A DNA stretch of 34,401 nt. Origin: CAZUGH01 sp964619785 (GTDB lineage: Bacteria; Bacillota; Clostridia; Lachnospirales; Lachnospiraceae). A model generated the notes under the pieces. The model saw only the letters and a program-made list of their open reading frames with translations, searched no databases and was not told the DNA's origin. The DNA is taken from assembly GCA_964619785.1 (NCBI GenBank), contig CAZUGH010000014.1, positions 1-34,401 of the forward strand. Direction: 5' to 3'. Numbering within the stretch: the stretch's first letter is position 1; each line of letters starts with the position of its first letter. The position numbers were made by a program, and so were the translations under genes. Below, piece after piece: positions 1-7,681 of the stretch.

Positions 1-308
1 TGATCTATCAGTCAGGTTTCGCAGGAATGAGATATTCTATCTCTAATACAGCTGAGTATGGTGATTACATAACTGGACCTAAGCTTATTACAGAAGAGAC
101 TAAGAAGACAATGAAGAAGATTCTTTCTGATATCCAGGACGGTTCTTTTGCAAAAGAGTTCTTACTAGATATGTCAGAAGCTGGTGGACAGGCTCACTTT
201 AGAGCAATGAGAAAGCTTGCTTCCGAGCATCCATCTGAGAAGGTTGGAGCAGAGATTCGTAAGTTGTATAGTTGGAATAATGAAGAAGATAAGTTCATTA
301 ACAACTAA
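1..308 (+). CDS. ilvC: Ketol-acid reductoisomerase, C-terminal part (5' end outside window)
   Basis: This is the 3' end of ketol-acid reductoisomerase, the NADPH- and Mg2+-dependent second step of valine and isoleucine synthesis. The reading frame is open from base 3 to the TAA at 306-308, about 101 residues. Visible are the MRYSISNTAEYGDY segment, which contributes substrate-binding residues in this family, and the class I C-terminal helix region (EFLLDMSEAGGQAHFRAMR), ending about 20 residues after HPSEKVGAEIR. The ATG at 27 is internal to the gene and is not a start. A hairpin terminator follows directly, so ilvC ends a transcription unit. It lies more than 11 kb from the leu-ilv cluster further right, so the pathway is split into at least two units. 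The identity is clear from the conserved motif; the rest of the gene cannot be judged. Confidence 0.95.
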   Translation, partial: IYQSGFAGMRYSISNTAEYGDYITGPKLITEETKKTMKKILSDIQDGSFAKEFLLDMSEAGGQAHFRAMRKLASEHPSEKVGAEIRKLYSWNNEEDKFINN

Positions 309-332
309 TTTCACATCAGATTATTAAAAAGT

Positions 333-367
333 GCCCGGTTAGGTGTATTCTTAATCGGGCAATTTTT
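333..367 (+). terminator. Rho-independent terminator after ilvC
   Basis: A 9-bp stem (GCCCGGTTA at 333-341 with TAATCGGGC at 352-360, one G-U pair) with a 10-base loop is followed by a T run at 363-367. It lies 25 bases after the ilvC stop and separates it from the HAD gene at 393. Confidence 0.85.
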
Positions 368-392
368 CTATCAGAGATAAGGATGGAAGGTT

Positions 393-1199
393 ATGATTAA
401 GCTAATTGTGTCAGATATTGATGGTACACTGGTACCCGATGGAGGGGGACCAGAAGCAATCAATCCAGAGTATTTTGAAGCGATTAAAGAATTAAAAAGC
501 AAAGGAATTATGGTAGTCCTTGCGAGTGGTAGACAGTATACGAGTATGCGAAGAGTATTTCACCCGGTAGAAGATGAGTTACTTTATATATCTCAAGGTG
601 GAACGATGGTTTTTGAACATGGACAGGTAATTTATTCTACTCCGCTATCGAGTGAGGTATGCAAAAGAATTGTAACAGATATTGAACACTTACCTGAATG
701 TGATGCGATGGTATGTGGTATGAAGAGCGTTTATGTGGAAAATGAAGACTCGAAATTATATCGATGGATGAAGGATTGTTATCGATACGATATTGAGGCA
801 GTTGGAGAACGGATAACATCGATGGATGACGAGATTGTAAAAGTCTCGGTATTTAGTCGTAACGATACAGCGGGTGATGATGGAAAAGAGTGGTTTATTC
901 CAAAGTGGAGCAAGGAATTACAAGTGTCCTTGGCAGGAATTCAATGGATTGACCTTGTGCCACAGGGAACAGGAAAAGGAAGTGCTCTTTCCTTTATTCA
1001 GAAGCGATATGGAATCACGAAAAATGAAACGATGGTTTTTGGTGATAACTATAATGATATTGATATGTTTGGTCAGGCTGGAATTAGCTATGCAGTAGAC
1101 AATGCGGATAAACAGGTAAAAAAGCACGCAACGCATATATGTGCTGGTTATGAAAAAGATGGTGTACTAGAAAAATGGAGGAAGATAATTTATGGATAA
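393..1199 (+). CDS. HAD-superfamily phosphatase, Cof-type (class IIB)
   Basis: This is a 268-residue cytosolic haloacid dehalogenase-type phosphatase of the Cof/YwpJ kind. Such enzymes act broadly on sugar phosphates and flavin or pyridoxal phosphates. Motif I is SDIDGT with nucleophile D8 and acid/base D10. Motif II is S45 in LASGR. Motif III is K195 in GTGKGSAL, and motif IV is GDNYND at 217-222. The roughly 110 residues between motifs II and III fit a C2b cap domain. The ATG is preceded by AAGGATGGAAGG. The last 8 bases overlap the start of the alcohol dehydrogenase, implying translational coupling. The family is certain from the four motifs; the physiological substrate cannot be read from sequence, so no gene symbol is given. 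Confidence 0.9.
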   Translation: MIKLIVSDIDGTLVPDGGGPEAINPEYFEAIKELKSKGIMVVLASGRQYTSMRRVFHPVEDELLYISQGGTMVFEHGQVIYSTPLSSEVCKRIVTDIEHLPECDAMVCGMKSVYVENEDSKLYRWMKDCYRYDIEAVGERITSMDDEIVKVSVFSRNDTAGDDGKEWFIPKWSKELQVSLAGIQWIDLVPQGTGKGSALSFIQKRYGITKNETMVFGDNYNDIDMFGQAGISYAVDNADKQVKKHATHICAGYEKDGVLEKWRKIIYG

Positions 1200-2364
1200 T
1201 TTTACATTTTATGCCCCAACCTATTTTGATTTTGGCAAGGGAGCACAGAATCATGTTGGTGAACTTGTTCGTCGTTTCGGAGGAAGTAAGGTCTTACTTC
1301 ATTATGGTGGCGGTTCCATTAAAAAAAGTGGTCTGTATGATACCGTAGTGAAGTGTTTAAAAGACGAGAAGATAGAGTTTGTAGAGCTTGGTGGTGTTAA
1401 GCCTAATCCAAGAAGTGGATTGGTTTATGAAGGAATCGAATTGTGTCGTAAGGAAAATGTAGACTTTATCCTGGCAGTAGGTGGTGGAAGTACCATTGAT
1501 TCGTCCAAAGCGATTGCGGCAGGAACACTGTATGATGGTGACTTTTGGGATTTTCATGAAGGAAAAACAATTACAAAAGCAATACCAATTGGTACAATAT
1601 TGACAATTGCAGCTGCTGGTAGCGAGGGTTCACCAAACTGCGTAATTACAAAAGAAGAAGGAATGTTAAAGCGTGGTGCAAGAAGTGATCTTCTTCGCCC
1701 TAAATTTTCAATTCTAAATCCAGAGCTTACTTGTACATTACCACCATATCAGGCAGCGGCTGGTATTACAGATATAATGATTCATATTATTGAGAGATAT
1801 TTCACAACGACAGAAAATGTGGAAGCGACAGATCGATTATGTGAAGGTTTGTTAAAAACGATGATTCAAGAAGGCAAGAAAGCAATGGCAAATCCAAAGG
1901 ACTATGACGCTAGAGCTAATATCATGTGGACAGGAATGCTCGCACATAACAATGTATGTGGCGTCGGACGTGTCCAAGACTGGGCAAGTCATGGCTTAGA
2001 ACATGAGCTTTCTGCACTATACGATGTGGCTCATGGGGCAGGATTAGCTGTTATGGCACCTGTGTGGATGAGATATGTCCTTGAGAAGAAGCCAGAACGT
2101 TTGGTGAGTTTTGCAGTTCGTGTATGGAATATAGAACTAGATATCAATGATTACCATGCAACGGCAATCAAGGGAATCGAGGCATTTGAGCAATTTCTTC
2201 ATGGACTTGGAATGCCATCTACTTTTGAAGAAGTCGGTGGCAGAGAGGAAGATATACCGCATATGGCAGATAATATTATTGCAAGTAAAGGAAGCTTGGG
2301 TGGCTATGTGAAGCTGAACCGAGAAGATATCATCAAGATATATCATAATGCAATGGAGGGATAG
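1192..2364 (+). CDS. Iron-containing alcohol dehydrogenase (NAD(P)H-dependent, butanol dehydrogenase-like)
   Basis: This is a 390-residue group III metal-dependent alcohol dehydrogenase that interconverts aldehydes or ketones and alcohols. The N-terminus FYAPTYFDFGKGA is typical of the BdhA/YugJ subgroup. The nucleotide-binding loop GGGSTIDSSKA is at 97-107. The four expected metal ligands are visible as D194, H198, H267 and H281, the last inside YDVAHGAG. The length is normal for the family. The ATG overlaps the HAD gene by 8 bases and the next gene starts one base after its stop, so it is in the middle of an operon. In fermentative Clostridia such enzymes usually reoxidise NAD(P)H during alcohol formation. 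The substrate is not determinable here. Confidence 0.93.
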   Translation: MDNFTFYAPTYFDFGKGAQNHVGELVRRFGGSKVLLHYGGGSIKKSGLYDTVVKCLKDEKIEFVELGGVKPNPRSGLVYEGIELCRKENVDFILAVGGGSTIDSSKAIAAGTLYDGDFWDFHEGKTITKAIPIGTILTIAAAGSEGSPNCVITKEEGMLKRGARSDLLRPKFSILNPELTCTLPPYQAAAGITDIMIHIIERYFTTTENVEATDRLCEGLLKTMIQEGKKAMANPKDYDARANIMWTGMLAHNNVCGVGRVQDWASHGLEHELSALYDVAHGAGLAVMAPVWMRYVLEKKPERLVSFAVRVWNIELDINDYHATAIKGIEAFEQFLHGLGMPSTFEEVGGREEDIPHMADNIIASKGSLGGYVKLNREDIIKIYHNAMEG

Positions 2365-2365
2365 A

Positions 2366-3121
2366 GTGAATAATCAAAATGAATTTATAAAGCAACTAGA
2401 AGAATTGTTAGAGTATGCCAAAGCGAAAGAAAGCCAGCTAAGTAAAAAAGAAATTAATGATTACTTTAGTGATATGAAGCTTACGGATGAACAGCTTGAA
2501 CTCGTGTATGCCTATATGGCTGAGCATAATGTTTCTGTAGATGGTTTTTCTACGAAGAAAGAAGATGAAAAATTAACAGCGGAAGACTCTAGATATCTCC
2601 GTATCTATCGTAAGGAGATTAACCAGCTTACGACGAGAACAAAAGAAGAGATGGAAGAAATCTATAAGAGATTGCAAGCAGGTGATGAAGATGTGATGAG
2701 ACTTGCGATTGAGAGTCATCTAAAGCGTGTCATAACACTTGCTACGAAGTATAAGAATCGAGGCGTTTTACTTGAAGATTTGATTCAAGAAGGTAATATC
2801 GCCCTGATACAGGCTGTCAATGAGTTGTCAGGCAAGACGGATGTGGATAATCACAAAAGAGAGATTGACCGTGCGGTGAAGGCGTGCTTGATTGATATGG
2901 TAGATGCGGCACAAGCAGTATCTGGTATGGAAAATACAATCCTAGCAAAAACCAATCTGATTCATGAAGCAACAAAAGTATTGGCAGAAGATTTTGGACG
3001 TGTTGCCAATATTCATGAGCTTGCAGAATATACGAAGATGACAGAAGAAGAGATCGCAGATGTGGCTGATTTAGCACTTGATGAGATTAAGATAGGTGCG
3101 TGTGATCATGAGCACCACTAG
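2366..3121 (+). CDS. Divergent sigma-70-like protein lacking recognisable regions 2.4 and 4
   Basis: This is a 251-residue protein from a GTG start at 2366, chosen because GGAGGG lies 5 bases upstream at 2355-2360; an in-frame ATG at 2348 lies inside the previous gene. Residues about 5-60 resemble sigma region 1.1 (short helices, LSKKEINDYF). Residues 73-108 resemble region 1.2 (YLRIYRKEI followed by RTKEEMEEIYKRLQAGDED). Residues 110-152 resemble regions 2.1-2.2 (LLEDLIQEGNIALIQAV). The aromatic melting and -10 recognition segment expected next is not recognisable; residues 160-187 are acidic and polar instead. Residues 195-235 look like region 3 (ATKVLAEDFGR, then HELAEYTKMTEEEI). There is no region 4. 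It could be a degenerate sigma factor, an RNA polymerase-binding modulator, or simply a domain remnant. The family relation is fairly sure; the function is unknown. Confidence 0.75.
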   Translation: MNNQNEFIKQLEELLEYAKAKESQLSKKEINDYFSDMKLTDEQLELVYAYMAEHNVSVDGFSTKKEDEKLTAEDSRYLRIYRKEINQLTTRTKEEMEEIYKRLQAGDEDVMRLAIESHLKRVITLATKYKNRGVLLEDLIQEGNIALIQAVNELSGKTDVDNHKREIDRAVKACLIDMVDAAQAVSGMENTILAKTNLIHEATKVLAEDFGRVANIHELAEYTKMTEEEIADVADLALDEIKIGACDHEHH

Positions 3122-4160
3122 GATGGAATTGTCAAGTATGACAAAGCCCCTACTTGACTGGTATGACGAGAATCGACGTAGTATGGTGTGGAGAGACAAT
3201 CCGACACCATACAATGTATGGATATCGGAGATTATGTTGCAACAGACGCGGATAGAAGCTGCTAAGTCTTACTTTATTCGTTTCACAGACGAAATTCCAG
3301 ATATACAGACGCTAGCAACGATACCAGAGGAACGTCTCATGAAGTTGTGGGAAGGGCTTGGATATTATAACAGAGCGAGAAATTTGCAAAAGGCTGCGCA
3401 ACTCATTGTAGAAAAATACGATGGTCAGATGCCTGCTCAGTATGATTTGTTGCTTGACCTGCCAGGAATTGGCCCTTATACCGCAGGTGCCATTGCCTCG
3501 ATTGCATTTGGAGAAAAAGCAGCGGCGGTAGATGGCAATGTACTTCGTGTGCTCACAAGATATCTAGCACTTGATGATGATATTATGAAAATGTCGTTTC
3601 GCAAACAAGCTAGCCAAGCACTAATCCAGGTGATGCCAGAGAGAAGTGGAGATTTCAATCAGGCAATTATGGAACTAGGTGAAGTGGTATGCATTCCAAA
3701 CGGAGCACCATTATGTGAATGCTGTCCGTTGGCATCAAAATGCCAGGCAAGAGAACTTGGAAGACAAGGGGATTTTCCTGTCAAAACGGAAAAGAAAGCA
3801 CGCAGAATTGAGAAACGAACCGTATTGATTATCGAATGTGAAGACAAGGTTGGAATTTGCAAACGACCAGAAACAGGGTTGTTAGCCGGGCTTTGGGAAT
3901 TCCCTTCCCTAGATGGTTATATTACCAAGCAAAAATGTATGCAGATGACAGGTGCTTTAGATGGTGAGCAATTAGAGCCAGTCAAGCATATATTTTCCCA
4001 TGTGGAGTGGCATATGAGAGGGGTTCATCTTATTATAAAAGACACGAGTGGAATGGATGAATGGATACCAAATATATTGTGGGTACAGAAAAAAGATTTG
4101 GATGAAATCTATACTTTGCCAGTAGCATTCCATGGGTTTAAAAAGCAGATAAGTAAATGA
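3108..4160 (+). CDS. mutY: A/G-specific adenine DNA glycosylase
   Basis: MutY removes adenine mispaired with 8-oxoguanine. The protein is about 350 residues. The N-terminal HhH-GPD domain has the catalytic Glu region (MLQQTRIEAA), the helix-hairpin-helix LPGIGPYTAGAIAS and the catalytic Asp in AVDGNVLR. A [4Fe-4S] cluster motif follows (CIPNGAPLCECCPLASKC, read as C-X7-C-X2-C-X5-C). The C-terminal third is the NUDIX-like 8-oxoG sensor with FSHVEWHM. I chose ATG 3108 because AGGTG at 3094-3098 is well spaced. GTG 3096 and ATG 3138 are also in frame, and the last gives the most typical MutY N-terminus (MTKPLLDWYDEN). The gene overlaps the sigma-like gene, so they are probably co-translated. A terminator follows. 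Confidence 0.93.
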   Translation: MSTTRMELSSMTKPLLDWYDENRRSMVWRDNPTPYNVWISEIMLQQTRIEAAKSYFIRFTDEIPDIQTLATIPEERLMKLWEGLGYYNRARNLQKAAQLIVEKYDGQMPAQYDLLLDLPGIGPYTAGAIASIAFGEKAAAVDGNVLRVLTRYLALDDDIMKMSFRKQASQALIQVMPERSGDFNQAIMELGEVVCIPNGAPLCECCPLASKCQARELGRQGDFPVKTEKKARRIEKRTVLIIECEDKVGICKRPETGLLAGLWEFPSLDGYITKQKCMQMTGALDGEQLEPVKHIFSHVEWHMRGVHLIIKDTSGMDEWIPNILWVQKKDLDEIYTLPVAFHGFKKQISK

Positions 4161-4187
4161 TTATGTATCTCAAAGTCGCTTAAATAG

Positions 4188-4220
4188 GAGCTTTGTCGGA
4201 CATCGACAGGGCTCTTTTTT
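4188..4220 (+). terminator. Rho-independent terminator after mutY
   Basis: Arms GAGCTTTGTCG (4188-4198) and CGACAGGGCTC (4204-4214) pair over 11 positions with G-U pairs and are followed by six T residues (4215-4220). It ends the HAD-to-mutY operon and insulates the nrd promoter region. Confidence 0.85.
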
Positions 4221-4243
4221 GTTCTACAAGAATAGTAGGAGTT

Positions 4244-4259
4244 CCACAATATGTAGTGC
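4244..4259. promoter_or_regulatory. NrdR box 1 upstream of nrdD
   Basis: The 16-mer CCACAATATGTAGTGC matches the known NrdR-box pattern (acaCwAtATaTwGtGt) at all but the two end bases and one central base. NrdR is the conserved ATP-cone repressor of ribonucleotide reductase genes. The site lies about 40 bases upstream of the nrdD -35 element. No nrdR gene is in this window, so the binding is inferred. Confidence 0.75.
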
Positions 4260-4284
4260 CTGATAGAAAAATATCAAAATAATT

Positions 4285-4300
4285 TGTCAAGATGTAGTAG
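4285..4300. promoter_or_regulatory. NrdR box 2 overlapping the nrdD -35 element
   Basis: The 16-mer TGTCAAGATGTAGTAG keeps the core CAA-AT-TAGT of the NrdR box and is weaker than box 1. Its centre is 41 bp from that of box 1, about four helical turns, so both face the same side of the DNA. It overlaps the -35 hexamer at 4298, which fits repression by promoter occlusion. Confidence 0.55.
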
Positions 4301-4326
4301 ACACGAAAAAATGGTAGTGCTATAAT
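4298..4326 (+). promoter_or_regulatory. Sigma-A promoter of nrdD-nrdG-dut
   Basis: The -35 is TAGACA (4298-4303), the spacer is 17 bp, and the -10 is TATAAT (4321-4326) with an extended TGC just upstream. It is the only good promoter between the mutY terminator and nrdD. Confidence 0.8.
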
Positions 4327-4392
4327 AATTCTTGTATAACATCAAAAGTTTTTGCAAAGGATTATAAAGAGGAGAAAGGATGTGTCACAAGA

Positions 4393-6519
4393 GTGAAAGT
4401 AGTAAAAAGGGACGGACGAATTGCAGAATATGATCGGAATAAGATTTTAATTGCGATTCGCAAAGCAAATGCAGAGGTTGACCAGTTTGAGAAGCTGGCT
4501 GACGACAAGATTGACGGCATCGTGGCAAGCATTGAGAATATGAAGCGAGAGACGATGCAGGTAGAGGATATTCAGGATATTATTGAGCAGAAGCTGATGG
4601 CGGCAGGCAAATTTGTTTTAGCAAAAACTTACATAATATACCGCTACACACGAGAGATGGTTCGTAAGGCGAATACGACGGATGATTCGATTATGAGCTT
4701 GATTCAAAATCGTAACAAGAGTGTTATGGAAGAAAATTCGAACAAGAATGCATTTATAGCATCAACCCAGAGAGACTTGATTGCGGGAGAAGTATCAAAG
4801 GATCTCACGAAACGTGTCCTTTTACCAGAGAAGATTACGAAGGCGCATGAACAGGGAATTCTTCATTTTCATGATATGGATTATTTCATTCAACCGATTT
4901 TTAACTGTTGCCTGATTAATGTTGGCGATATGTTAGAGAATGGCACGGTGATGAATGGTAAGTTGATTGAGAGCCCAAGAAGCTTTCAGGTGGCTTGTAC
5001 CGTTGTGACACAGATTATTGCAGCAGTTGCCAGCAGTCAATATGGTGGACAGTCTGTAGATGTTCGTCATCTTGGCAAGTATTTGAGGAAGAGTGCGGAC
5101 AAGTATCGTAGACACTATATGAAAAAGTATGGTGAGAGAGTGGATGCTGAGACGATTGAACAGTTTGTACAAGATCGTACAAGAGATGAGCTTCGTTCGG
5201 GTGTTCAGACGATTCAATACCAGATTAATACATTGATGACAACAAACGGACAGTCTCCTTTTGTTACTCTGTTTTTGAATTTGGATAAAGATGATGAATA
5301 TATCAAGGAAAATGCATTGATTGTGGAAGAGATACTTCGTCAGCGTCTTGAGGGAATTAAAAATGAGAAGGGTGTTTATGTAACCCCTGCATTCCCTAAA
5401 TTGATTTATGTTTTGGATGAACATAATTGTTTCAAGGGTGGAGAATATGATTATATCACCAAATTGGCAGTACAGTGTTCTGCGAAGAGAATGTATCCAG
5501 ACTATATCTCGGCCAAGAAAATGAGAGAGCATTATGAAGGCAATGTGTTTAGTTGTATGGGTTGCCGTAGCTTCCTCACTCCTTGGAAGGATGAGAATGG
5601 CGAATATAAGTTTGAAGGTCGTTTTAATCAAGGTGTTGTCAGCTTGAATTTGCCACAGATTGGTATTCTTGCAAAAGGTAATATGGAATTGTTCTGGCAG
5701 CTTCTTGAAGAACGATTATCCCTGTGCTTTGAGGCATTGATGATTCGCCATCACTCACTAGAAGGAATCACATCAGATGTTAGTCCAATTCATTGGCAAT
5801 ATGGTGCAATTGCTCGTCTTGAGAAGGGTGAGAAGATTGACAAATTACTCCATGGCGGATATTCCACCATTTCCCTTGGATATATTGGCCTTTATGAAGT
5901 GACAAAACTGATGACCGGTGAGAGCCAGACGACAGAAGAAGGTAGCAAATTTGCCAAGAAGGTGATGAACCGTCTTCGTCGTGCAACCGATACATGGAAA
6001 GAAGAAACGGACATTGACTTTGGTTTATATGGTACACCTGCTGAGTCTCTATGTTATCGATTTGCCGAGATTGATAAAGAAAAATTTGGTGTAATCGATG
6101 ATATAACAGACAAGGGATATTATACAAATTCATATCATGTGGATGTACGTGAGAAGATTGATGCATTTAGCAAGTTTACTTTTGAAAGCCAGTTCCAGAC
6201 GATATCTTCTGGTGGTGCGATTTCATATGTAGAGATTCCAAATATGCAACACAATTTAGATGCGCTTGAGGAAGTTATTAAGTTTATCTATGAGAATATA
6301 CAGTATGCAGAGTTTAATACGAAGTCTGATTATTGTCAGGAATGTGGATTTGATGGAGAGATTGTAATTAACGACGCTCTTGAATGGGAATGCCCAAATT
6401 GTCACAATACCGACCATGACAAGATGAATGTCACTAGAAGAACCTGCGGATATCTAGGAGAGAACTTCTGGAATGTAGGTAAAACCAAAGAGATTAATTC
6501 AAGAGTGTTACATCTCTAG
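4393..6519 (+). CDS. nrdD: Anaerobic (class III) ribonucleoside-triphosphate reductase
   Basis: This is a 708-residue glycyl-radical enzyme that reduces ribonucleoside triphosphates to dNTPs without oxygen. Residues 1-92 are an ATP-cone allosteric domain (VVKRDGRIAEYDRNKI). Active-site cysteine candidates are C172/C173 in FNCCLINVGD and C388/C391 in FSCMGCRSFLTPW. A zinc site is formed by C648, C651, C667 and C670 (CQECG and CPNC). The glycyl radical motif RRTCGYLGENFW places the radical at G686. The start is GTG at 4393 behind GAGGAGAAAGG; the ATG at 4380 is out of frame. It is followed 19 bases later by its activase. Its presence is strong evidence of anaerobic growth. Regulation by NrdR is suggested by the two boxes upstream. 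Confidence 0.98.
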   Translation: MKVVKRDGRIAEYDRNKILIAIRKANAEVDQFEKLADDKIDGIVASIENMKRETMQVEDIQDIIEQKLMAAGKFVLAKTYIIYRYTREMVRKANTTDDSIMSLIQNRNKSVMEENSNKNAFIASTQRDLIAGEVSKDLTKRVLLPEKITKAHEQGILHFHDMDYFIQPIFNCCLINVGDMLENGTVMNGKLIESPRSFQVACTVVTQIIAAVASSQYGGQSVDVRHLGKYLRKSADKYRRHYMKKYGERVDAETIEQFVQDRTRDELRSGVQTIQYQINTLMTTNGQSPFVTLFLNLDKDDEYIKENALIVEEILRQRLEGIKNEKGVYVTPAFPKLIYVLDEHNCFKGGEYDYITKLAVQCSAKRMYPDYISAKKMREHYEGNVFSCMGCRSFLTPWKDENGEYKFEGRFNQGVVSLNLPQIGILAKGNMELFWQLLEERLSLCFEALMIRHHSLEGITSDVSPIHWQYGAIARLEKGEKIDKLLHGGYSTISLGYIGLYEVTKLMTGESQTTEEGSKFAKKVMNRLRRATDTWKEETDIDFGLYGTPAESLCYRFAEIDKEKFGVIDDITDKGYYTNSYHVDVREKIDAFSKFTFESQFQTISSGGAISYVEIPNMQHNLDALEEVIKFIYENIQYAEFNTKSDYCQECGFDGEIVINDALEWECPNCHNTDHDKMNVTRRTCGYLGENFWNVGKTKEINSRVLHL

Positions 6520-6538
6520 AAGAAAGTGAGTAAGTATT

Positions 6539-7096
6539 TTGAACTATGCAGATATTAAGCAATATGATGTGGCAAATGGACTAGGCATACGAGTATCGTT
6601 ATTTGTCAGTGGCTGTACACATCATTGTAAGGGTTGTTTTAATGCGGAAACATGGGATTTTGATTTTGGAGAACCATTTACTACGCAACAGATTGATGAG
6701 ATAATTAAATATTTAGAACCATCCTATGTAGCTGGCTTGACTGTGTTAGGTGGAGAACCGATGGAACCACAGAATCAGCCTACCGTACTAGAGGTACTTA
6801 AAAAGGTGAAAGAGACTTATCCTGACAAGAGTATCTGGATGTATTCAGGCTATCTGTTTGACCAGGATATTCTTGGCCGTATGTGTAAGGATAGCGAGAT
6901 TACGAGAGAGTTGATTCAGTATATTGATGTTCTAGTAGATGGTGAATTTGTTGAAGAGAAGAAAAATCTTCAGATTATTTTCCGTGGTTCCGAGAATCAG
7001 AGAATTATCAAGGTCCCAGAATCTTTGGAGTCGGGAAACATTGTTTTATGGGAGCACACATACAATCCGGATGGAAAAAAAGTGAAAGTGAATTGA
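6539..7096 (+). CDS. nrdG: Anaerobic ribonucleotide reductase activating protein (radical SAM)
   Basis: This is a 185-residue radical-SAM enzyme that installs the glycyl radical on NrdD using S-adenosylmethionine and a [4Fe-4S] cluster. The cluster motif is C26-X3-C30-X2-C33 (SGCTHHCKGCFN), followed by the SAM-binding LGGEPM segment. The N-terminus MNYADIKQYDVANGLGIRVS is typical of NrdG. The only suitable in-frame start is TTG at 6539, with a weak purine-rich AAGTGAGTAAG upstream, so translation may depend on coupling to nrdD, whose stop is 19 bases away. Length is normal. Confidence 0.96.
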   Translation: MNYADIKQYDVANGLGIRVSLFVSGCTHHCKGCFNAETWDFDFGEPFTTQQIDEIIKYLEPSYVAGLTVLGGEPMEPQNQPTVLEVLKKVKETYPDKSIWMYSGYLFDQDILGRMCKDSEITRELIQYIDVLVDGEFVEEKKNLQIIFRGSENQRIIKVPESLESGNIVLWEHTYNPDGKKVKVN

Positions 7097-7100
7097 GAAT

Positions 7101-7547
7101 ATGACAAAGACAAAAGTACATTTCAAGAAATTATGTAACAAAGCAATGATGCCAAGCTACGGAACAGAGTATTCGGCAGGTGCAGACCTCTATGCCTGTT
7201 TAGATGAACCAATTGAACTTGCACCTGGTGCGACGGCATTTGTTAAGACAGGAATCGCAATGGAGATACCAATTGGCTTGGTAGGTCTTGTATATGCCCG
7301 AAGCGGACTGGCTTGTAAAAGTGGTCTAGCACCTGCTAATAAAGTGGGAGTGATTGATTCGGATTATCGTGGGGAGATTATGGTAGCTCTTCATAATCAC
7401 AGTCAGGAAACGAGAAAAATTGAATCAGGCGACCGTATCGCACAGATGGTTTTAGCACCTTATGTTTTTGGTGAATATGAGGAAGTTGATGAGTTGGAAG
7501 ATACGACCCGTGGAGCGGGGGGCTTTGGCTCAACTGGTAAAAAATAA
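7101..7547 (+). CDS. dut: Deoxyuridine 5'-triphosphate nucleotidohydrolase (dUTPase)
   Basis: This 148-residue trimeric dUTPase hydrolyses dUTP to dUMP and pyrophosphate, keeping uracil out of DNA and feeding thymidylate synthesis. All five family motifs are present: AGADLYA (26-32), ARSGLA (66-71), GVIDSDYRGEI (83-93, with catalytic Asp and Tyr), GDRIAQMV (110-117) and the C-terminal RGAGGFGSTG (137-146). The ATG follows the nrdG stop by 4 bases, so it is the third gene of the nrd operon. The grouping makes sense because class III reductase acting on UTP yields dUTP directly. A strong terminator follows. Confidence 0.97.
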   Translation: MTKTKVHFKKLCNKAMMPSYGTEYSAGADLYACLDEPIELAPGATAFVKTGIAMEIPIGLVGLVYARSGLACKSGLAPANKVGVIDSDYRGEIMVALHNHSQETRKIESGDRIAQMVLAPYVFGEYEEVDELEDTTRGAGGFGSTGKK

Positions 7548-7561
7548 TAATTGTATTATGA

Positions 7562-7601
7562 AAAGGACAGAATTATTTATTTGATTCTGTCCTTTATTTT
7601 T
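7562..7601 (+). terminator. Rho-independent terminator after dut
   Basis: A perfect 12-bp stem (AAAGGACAGAAT at 7562-7573 with ATTCTGTCCTTT at 7584-7595) is followed by ATTTTT. It ends the nrdD-nrdG-dut operon. Confidence 0.92.
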
Positions 7602-7681
7602 GTTATACTGCTAATGAACTTGTTCAAATAAGTCGATATATTTTTTAGTAGTGACTTTATACATGAAAGTGAGGAAACAAT

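Noticed and set aside
4933..5631. Long open frame on the minus strand inside nrdD
   Set aside because: It is a shadow of the certain nrdD gene; its translation has no recognisable motif and no ribosome site supports it.
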